DNA from: Pseudomonadota bacterium
Lineage (GTDB): Bacteria; Pseudomonadota; Alphaproteobacteria; Micropepsales; Micropepsaceae
Reading direction: 5' to 3'
DNA length: 17,367 bases
NCBI GenBank assembly: GCA_025360685.1
Contig: JANYBR010000193.1
Coordinates: forward strand, 1 to 17,367
Part shown: piece by piece, positions 13,514-17,367 of the stretch
How positions within the stretch are numbered: the stretch's first letter is position 1
Layout of the letters: every line of letters starts with the position of its first letter
Translations under genes and position numbers: made by a program
Notes under the pieces: model-generated
What the model saw: the letters and a program-made list of their open reading frames with translations, nothing else
Database searches by the model: none
Told to the model about the DNA's origin: nothing

Positions 13514-14116
13514 CTACGGCTCCAGCTCGCTATCCCAATACAGATAGTCGGCCCAGGAATCGTGCAGATAGTTGGGCGGAAACTTCCGGCCGTTGCTGCG
13601 CAGCTCATTGATCGTGGGACGGTGCGGGCGATGTCTGGGATGCATGCCGATGTGATGTGCGAGGCGGCCGCCCTTGAGCAGGTTGCAGGGCGCGCAGGCC
13701 GTCACGACATTGTCCCACGTGGTTCGTCCGCCGCGCGAGCGCGGAATGACATGGTCGAATGTCAGGTCTTCGTCCGCGCCGCAATACTGGCACTCAAAGC
13801 GATCGCGCAGGAACAGGTTGAATCGCGTGAAGGCAGGATTGCGGGCCGGGCGGACATAGGTTTTGAGCGAGACAACCGAGGGAATGCGCATTTCAAGGTT
13901 CGGCGAGTGCACGACGCGGTCATATTCCTCGAGGATATTTACGCGCTCGAGGAACACGGCCTTGATCGCATCCTGCCAGCACCACAGCGACAGGGGGAAA
14001 TAGCTGAGTGGCCGGTGGTCGGCATTCAACACCAGCGCCGGACAATTGTCGGGAAGCCGAGCGGCTAACACGGAAGCGTTCCTTTGGTCGTCACTCCTCT
14101 TGGGCGGCGGCACCAT
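13514..14116 (-). CDS. HNH endonuclease domain protein
   Basis: 200-residue HNH nuclease-fold protein of a type I recognise as common on alphaproteobacterial chromosomes. A conserved N-terminal region ALVLNADHRPLSYFPLSLWCWQDAIKAVFLERV precedes the zinc-finger HNH core: C109-x2-C112 (CQYCG), H122 in TFDHVIPRSRGG, N136, and C141-x2-C144-N145 (CAPCNLLKGG). It ends FPPNYLHDSWADYLYWDSELEP. Metal-binding residues are intact; the DNA or RNA target is unknown. The ATG at 14116 has no clear Shine-Dalgarno. An in-frame GTG at 14071 is preceded 8 nt upstream by AAAGGA and gives a protein starting just before the conserved region; it may be the true start. The hydrolase gene lies 72 bp upstream on the same strand. 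Its broad presence argues for a housekeeping rather than mobile role. Confidence 0.88.
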   Translation of the reverse strand: MVPPPKRSDDQRNASVLAARLPDNCPALVLNADHRPLSYFPLSLWCWQDAIKAVFLERVNILEEYDRVVHSPNLEMRIPSVVSLKTYVRPARNPAFTRFNLFLRDRFECQYCGADEDLTFDHVIPRSRGGRTTWDNVVTACAPCNLLKGGRLAHHIGMHPRHRPHRPTINELRSNGRKFPPNYLHDSWADYLYWDSELEP

Positions 14117-14188
14117 AAAGGCAAAGCGCAGGGCCTGCCAAGCTGGGCCGCAGAATAGACGATTCGTAGTGACAGAAAGGTAACGCCC

Positions 14189-14893
14189 TCACGGGACGGG
14201 GCAATTAACCTGCGGAACGCGGCGGCGCAGCAGGTTTCGAAACGCCATGCTGAGAAAGTCTCCGCCCATTTGCAGGCCTACGGGATCGATGCCGTGGCCG
14301 ACACCGGGCGCCACATGCCACTGCACACAGGCACCAGCATGGCCAAGCATGCCCGCGGTGGCGAACATGGCCTCGGGAGGGATCATCTGGTCCGCGTCGC
14401 CATGAATGAGCAAAATCGGCGGGGTGTCTGCCGGTAACGGCTCCATATCGGTGCCGCGCGCGATCATGCCGGAATAGCCGACGATCGCGGCGGGTTTCAC
14501 CGCACGCCGCAGACCGACATGCAGAGACATCATCGTGCCCTGGCTGAATCCGACAAGCGCCAGGCGTTCGGGTGGCAGCTCCATCCTGGTGAGTTCGGTG
14601 TCGAGGAACGCATTGAGCGCGTCCGCAGCGGACTCGACACCCATTTGCATTTCGCCCGGATCCAGCCGCGAAATCGGAAACCATTGAAACCCTGTCGGCG
14701 CCCCGGCGCAGGGTTCCGGGGCGTTGGGCGCAACAAAAGCAACCGTCGGAAGGCCGCGCTGCCAGTGCGGCGCAAGACCGATCAGGTCGTTACCGTCTGC
14801 GCCATAGCCGTGACAGAGCACCACAAGATGCGTTGCAGCTCCGCGTTGGGGTGGCAGGCGCGGACCGGAAAGTGGACGATGACCGAAAGCCAT
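14189..14893 (-). CDS. Phospholipase/carboxylesterase family alpha/beta hydrolase
   Basis: 234-residue alpha/beta hydrolase of the Abhydrolase_2 (phospholipase/carboxylesterase, YpfH-like) group. The oxyanion region is VVLCHGYGADGNDLIGLAP. The nucleophile is S117 in LVGFSQG. The acid is probably D168 in LLIHGDADQMIP and the base H200 in GVGHGID, so the triad is complete. APNAPEPCAG...GFQWFPI is a typical family segment. No signal peptide is seen, so it is probably cytosolic; the ester or thioester substrate is unknown. The ATG at 14893 is 8 bp after the stop of the upstream GNAT gene, so the two are almost surely co-transcribed, with the HNH gene possibly following. Confidence 0.9.
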   Translation of the reverse strand: MAFGHRPLSGPRLPPQRGAATHLVVLCHGYGADGNDLIGLAPHWQRGLPTVAFVAPNAPEPCAGAPTGFQWFPISRLDPGEMQMGVESAADALNAFLDTELTRMELPPERLALVGFSQGTMMSLHVGLRRAVKPAAIVGYSGMIARGTDMEPLPADTPPILLIHGDADQMIPPEAMFATAGMLGHAGACVQWHVAPGVGHGIDPVGLQMGGDFLSMAFRNLLRRRVPQVNCPVP

Positions 14894-14901
14894 GCCCGCT
14901 T

Positions 14902-15429
14902 CTATCTCTTCGCAGCCGATACGGGAAGCGGCCGGAAGCCATATGCGACTTCCCAGATTGTCGTCCCGTCAATCTCAAAGCTCCGGCGCGAATCTGCGAT
15001 CTCGATGCCACCGAAGCTTTCGTAGAAGCGCCGGGCACGTGCGTTGTTCTCGATAACCCAGAGCATCATGTCGCGATGACCAAGACTTCTCAGGCCTCCC
15101 ATCGCTTCCAACATCGTCACTGCGCCGTACCCCCTGCCGATCATTTCCGGCAGGAAGTACGTAGCGTAAAGCTCTCCGGAAAATTCGAAGTTGGGCGGTC
15201 GCGCCGCACCGTAGCAGGCAAAACCTACAATCCGGCCATCGATCTCGCAGACGAGCAGTTGCGTGCCCGGCGCGCCGCCCGAAGCGACCCTGCACCAATG
15301 CGCTTCATTCGAACTCATGCTCTCGAGAAAGGAGCCCGGCACGATATCGCGATAGGCGCAGCGCCACGATGCGACCCTCACCGCCGCCACGGCGGGGCCT
15401 TCCTCAGGCGAGGCGGGACGCATGATCAT
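14902..15429 (-). CDS. GNAT family N-acetyltransferase
   Basis: 175-residue GNAT protein. It begins MIMRPASPEEGPAVAAVRVASWRCAYRDIVPGSFL, the usual entry of small GNATs. The acetyl-CoA binding region is LYATYFLPEMIGRGYGAVTMLEAM, followed by DMMLWVIENNARARRFYESFGG. It is a different branch from the other GNAT at 12826. The acceptor substrate is unknown. A longer open frame back to 15831 crosses divergent gluQ and was discarded; ATG 15429 or 15423 are the credible starts, with only weak Shine-Dalgarno support. It is 27 bp from the divergent gluQ start and 8 bp upstream of the hydrolase gene, with which it probably forms an operon. Confidence 0.87.
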   Translation of the reverse strand: MIMRPASPEEGPAVAAVRVASWRCAYRDIVPGSFLESMSSNEAHWCRVASGGAPGTQLLVCEIDGRIVGFACYGAARPPNFEFSGELYATYFLPEMIGRGYGAVTMLEAMGGLRSLGHRDMMLWVIENNARARRFYESFGGIEIADSRRSFEIDGTTIWEVAYGFRPLPVSAAKR

Positions 15430-15456
15430 CGCCGGTCGGTCGTGTAGTCTCGCGCC

Positions 15457-16296
15457 ATGATTGTCACGCGTTTCGCACCAAGTCCAACCGGCCTGCTGCA
15501 TCTGGGCCATGCATTCGCTGCTATCGTGGCGCACGATGCAGGCGAACGGTTCCTGCTGCGCATCGAAGACATAGACAGCGCACGCTGCCGCGAGGAGTTC
15601 GTCACGGCAATCTTCGAGGATCTGCACTGGCTGGGGCTGCGCTGGGAAGAACCGGTATTGCGGCAGTCCAACCGCGAGACGGCTTATCATGCAGCGCTTG
15701 GCAGGCTGAATGCGGCTGGACTGCTCTATCCTTGTTTCTGCACCCGCAAGGAAATCGCAGACGAAATCGCCCGCGCCGCGGAAGCACCGCATGGACCTGA
15801 TGGTCCAATCTACCCCGGCGCCTGCCGCCATCTGACCAATGCAGAGCGAGAGTCACGCATCAGGTCTGGCTCGCCGCATGCGCTTCGCCTCGACGTTGCC
15901 AAGGCCGCGGCAGTTGCAGGCTCTTTGTCGTTCCAGGAAGAGGGCCGAGGACCGTGCGGTGAATCTGGTTCGATCATCGCGCGCCCCGAGCAATTCGGCG
16001 ACATCGTGCTGGCGCGCAAGGACATGCCGGCGGCCTATCATCTTGCCGTGGTCGTCGACGATGCCTTCCAGACTGTCAGCTTGGTCACGCGTGGCAGCGA
16101 TCTGTTTGCCGCGACGCATGTGCAAAGATTGCTGCAAGCGCTGCTCGGACTGTCCGTACCCAGTTACGCGCATCACCGTTTGATACTTGATGCCAGCGGA
16201 AGGAAATTCTCCAAGCGCGATCAGGCTGTGACACTGAGGAGCGTACGCGGCGCAGGAACGACACCGCAGGCCGTCCGGACACGGCTGGGACTGTAG
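15457..16296 (+). CDS. gluQ: Glutamyl-Q tRNA(Asp) synthetase
   Basis: 279-residue GluRS paralogue without an anticodon-binding domain. It attaches glutamate to queuosine-34 of tRNA(Asp). The catalytic core begins TRFAPSPTGLLHLGHAFAA (HIGH equivalent at 15-18), then FLLRIEDIDSARCREEF. The zinc site is C93, C95, Y119 and C123 (YPCFCTRKE and IYPGACRH), which separates GluQRS from GluRS. The KMSKS equivalent is KFSKR at 250-254 in DASGRKFSKRDQAVTL. The chain stops soon after, which fits the family. The ATG is 27 bp from the divergent GNAT start. The stop is 4 bp from the opposing gene and lies in a 10-bp palindrome. Its presence implies that the host makes or salvages queuosine-modified tRNA. Confidence 0.93.
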   Translation: MIVTRFAPSPTGLLHLGHAFAAIVAHDAGERFLLRIEDIDSARCREEFVTAIFEDLHWLGLRWEEPVLRQSNRETAYHAALGRLNAAGLLYPCFCTRKEIADEIARAAEAPHGPDGPIYPGACRHLTNAERESRIRSGSPHALRLDVAKAAAVAGSLSFQEEGRGPCGESGSIIARPEQFGDIVLARKDMPAAYHLAVVVDDAFQTVSLVTRGSDLFAATHVQRLLQALLGLSVPSYAHHRLILDASGRKFSKRDQAVTLRSVRGAGTTPQAVRTRLGL

Positions 16297-16300
16297 CGCG

Positions 16301-17020
16301 CTACCAGTCGTTGAGGCCGATGAACTTCGCAAAACCGGCCGCCGCGGCCCAGTGCGTCCATTCGGAACGCAGGCGCGAGGTTTGAATCGGGCTGTCCGTG
16401 CCCTGGCCCAGTCCGAGAATGTCCATCTCAGCGCAGCCGCGGAATGGCGCACCCGACGGCGCGGGCAATCTCGCGCCAGGTTTCTGCAAGCGCACATACT
16501 CCGAATCTTCGATGCCATCGGAGGCAAGAATGACGGTCGTCGGAAGACCGCCACAGCCGATGCTCTGTGAAATATTGTCGAGGAAGCCGAGTATGTTCGT
16601 GCGTGTCTGCGACTTCCACTTGCCGCTCTTGACCAGTTGAGGCGTGCCGGAAATCAGCTTCCGGATCTCGTCGCCGGCGTGATCGGGCCGGTTGCGGGTC
16701 GATATCAGGGCGTCGTAGGCGAAATTGTTTGACGAGGAATCGTAGCTTCCGAAGGTGCGCACATGCACTTCCGATGCGAAGCCCAACCGGCGTACGATAT
16801 TGCCGATGCGCTCGCCAACCTTCGCGGCAAAACCCGGGTCGTCGACCAGCGGATTGCTCTTGGAAATGTCGAGGCCGATGATCACACGCCGCGGCGTCGC
16901 CATAGCGCTGTCATCGACGGATGCGACAATGAAGGGCGCCGCGTCGCGAGTGGCCTGAACCGCCAACGCGCCGCCGCCCGCCAGCCCCGCAGCCGTTACA
17001 AGCGCAAGCATGATTTTCAT
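16301..17020 (-). CDS. Secreted von Willebrand factor A-like protein with intact MIDAS
   Basis: 239-residue exported protein. MKIMLALVTAAGLAGGGALAVQA is a signal peptide or N-terminal anchor. The remainder looks like one vWA domain: RVIIGLDISKSNPL gives the DxSxS MIDAS motif (D51, S53, S55), SQTRTNILGFL supplies a likely T141, and TVILASDGIEDSEY supplies D168, so a complete metal-ion adhesion site is predicted. Two cysteines (C156, C196) could form a periplasmic disulfide. The domain assignment is by motif and strand order; I do not recognise a named family. vWA domains usually mediate metal-dependent protein binding. The gene starts 11 bp after the stop of the upstream membrane-protein gene, so they are probably co-transcribed. 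No clear Shine-Dalgarno is visible. Confidence 0.72.
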   Translation of the reverse strand: MKIMLALVTAAGLAGGGALAVQATRDAAPFIVASVDDSAMATPRRVIIGLDISKSNPLVDDPGFAAKVGERIGNIVRRLGFASEVHVRTFGSYDSSSNNFAYDALISTRNRPDHAGDEIRKLISGTPQLVKSGKWKSQTRTNILGFLDNISQSIGCGGLPTTVILASDGIEDSEYVRLQKPGARLPAPSGAPFRGCAEMDILGLGQGTDSPIQTSRLRSEWTHWAAAAGFAKFIGLNDW

Positions 17021-17031
17021 GGCTGGCTATT

Positions 17032-17367
17032 TCAGCCCTGTTTGTCGGCAAGCTGCAAGAGATGGAGCTGGGCGAACTGGCGCTGGCGGTGCTTGTAGTC
17101 GCGCGAGATGTGAATGTTGCGCACATTGTTCTCGACAGTCTGCATGTAGAGTGCCGCCACCGTGGTCACGATGAAGAAAATGACGCTGGCGAAAGCGAGC
17201 CAGAACCAGGAATCGGCGTTGGCAAGCGAGGTGTTCGAGAGCTTGGGCAAGCCGAGAGAGAAACCGTCCGAGGCTCCGGCAGGTGTGCTCGCCGGGAGCG
17301 GCGCGCCGGCGCGCGCATCGGAGGCGCTGGCCGGCGTGAAGAGCGCATCGATCGAGTTGCTGCCGGC
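17032..17367 (-). CDS. Membrane-anchored protein, C-terminal part (cut by window end)
   Basis: The last 111 residues of a protein that continues past the right edge; the frame is open to 17367. An Ala/Pro/Ser-rich stretch (FTPASASDARAGAPLPASTPAG) and DGFSLGLPKLSNTSLANAD lead into one transmembrane helix, SWFWLAFASVIFFIVTTVAALYM. A basic, His/Gln-rich tail follows (ENNVRNIHISRDYKHRQRQF) and ends LHLLQLADKQG. By the positive-inside rule the tail would be cytoplasmic and the missing N-terminal part periplasmic or linker-like; this is inference. The family is not recognised. The vWA-like gene follows 11 bp downstream, suggesting a membrane partner for that secreted protein. Confidence 0.65.
   Translation of the reverse strand, partial: AGSNSIDALFTPASASDARAGAPLPASTPAGASDGFSLGLPKLSNTSLANADSWFWLAFASVIFFIVTTVAALYMQTVENNVRNIHISRDYKHRQRQFAQLHLLQLADKQG

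Noticed and set aside
15430..15831. N-terminal extension of the GNAT gene across gluQ
   Set aside because: The GNAT fold starts at MIMRPASPEEG, and the extension lies antisense to the gluQ catalytic core.
1..17367. Search by eye for tRNA genes, CRISPR arrays, insertion sequences, integrases and phage or defence genes
   Set aside because: No cloverleaf, regular direct repeats, transposase motifs or known defence domains were seen. The HNH protein is of a chromosomal type in this group rather than a clear defence gene.

Overview
The window looks like ordinary chromosomal DNA from a GC-rich alphaproteobacterium. The basis is the gene content: a DUF3576 lipoprotein directly upstream of leuS, a RibA with a degenerate DHBP-synthase-like N-terminus, an HNH protein with the LNADHRPLSYFPLS and DYLYWDSELEP signatures, an NPLQHIP-type hypothetical, a DsbB/COQ7 pair and a PBP1A-family protein. 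I cannot name the genus. I see no rRNA, tRNA, CRISPR array, insertion sequence, integrase or phage gene. No gene-free stretch exceeds 300 bases; the longest is 1623-1850.

Layout: a leftward pair (DUF3576 lipoprotein, then leuS running off the left edge) is divergent from a porin. The porin converges on a leftward ThiE-family gene, whose start codon abuts that of rightward yggS. yggS converges on a leftward block: ribA, then the NPLQHIP-type hypothetical, then a YkuD L,D-transpeptidase-like gene. Divergent from ribA is a rightward block of an orphan OmpR-type response regulator, a secreted GIN-domain (DUF2807) protein and a class A PBP. The PBP converges on a YgjP-like metalloprotease gene. 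Divergent from that is a tightly coupled rightward operon: VOC protein, dsbB, coq7, GNAT. It faces a leftward block (GNAT, alpha/beta hydrolase, HNH protein). gluQ reads rightward and converges on a leftward pair: a secreted von Willebrand A-like protein and a membrane-anchored protein cut by the right edge.

Themes: many products act at the envelope (porin, lipoprotein, YkuD protein, GIN protein, PBP1A, DsbB, VWA-like protein). DsbB passes electrons to ubiquinone and COQ7 makes ubiquinone, so their coupling in one operon makes functional sense. The gene packing is extreme. Four of the five convergent gene pairs overlap or are 4 bp apart, one divergent pair has no intergenic base at all, and three successive operon junctions are ATGA overlaps.

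The least explained parts are the VWA-like/membrane-protein pair at the right edge, the GIN-domain protein beside the orphan regulator, the NPLQHIP-type hypothetical and the structured junctions. I did not find a clear new defence or mobile system.
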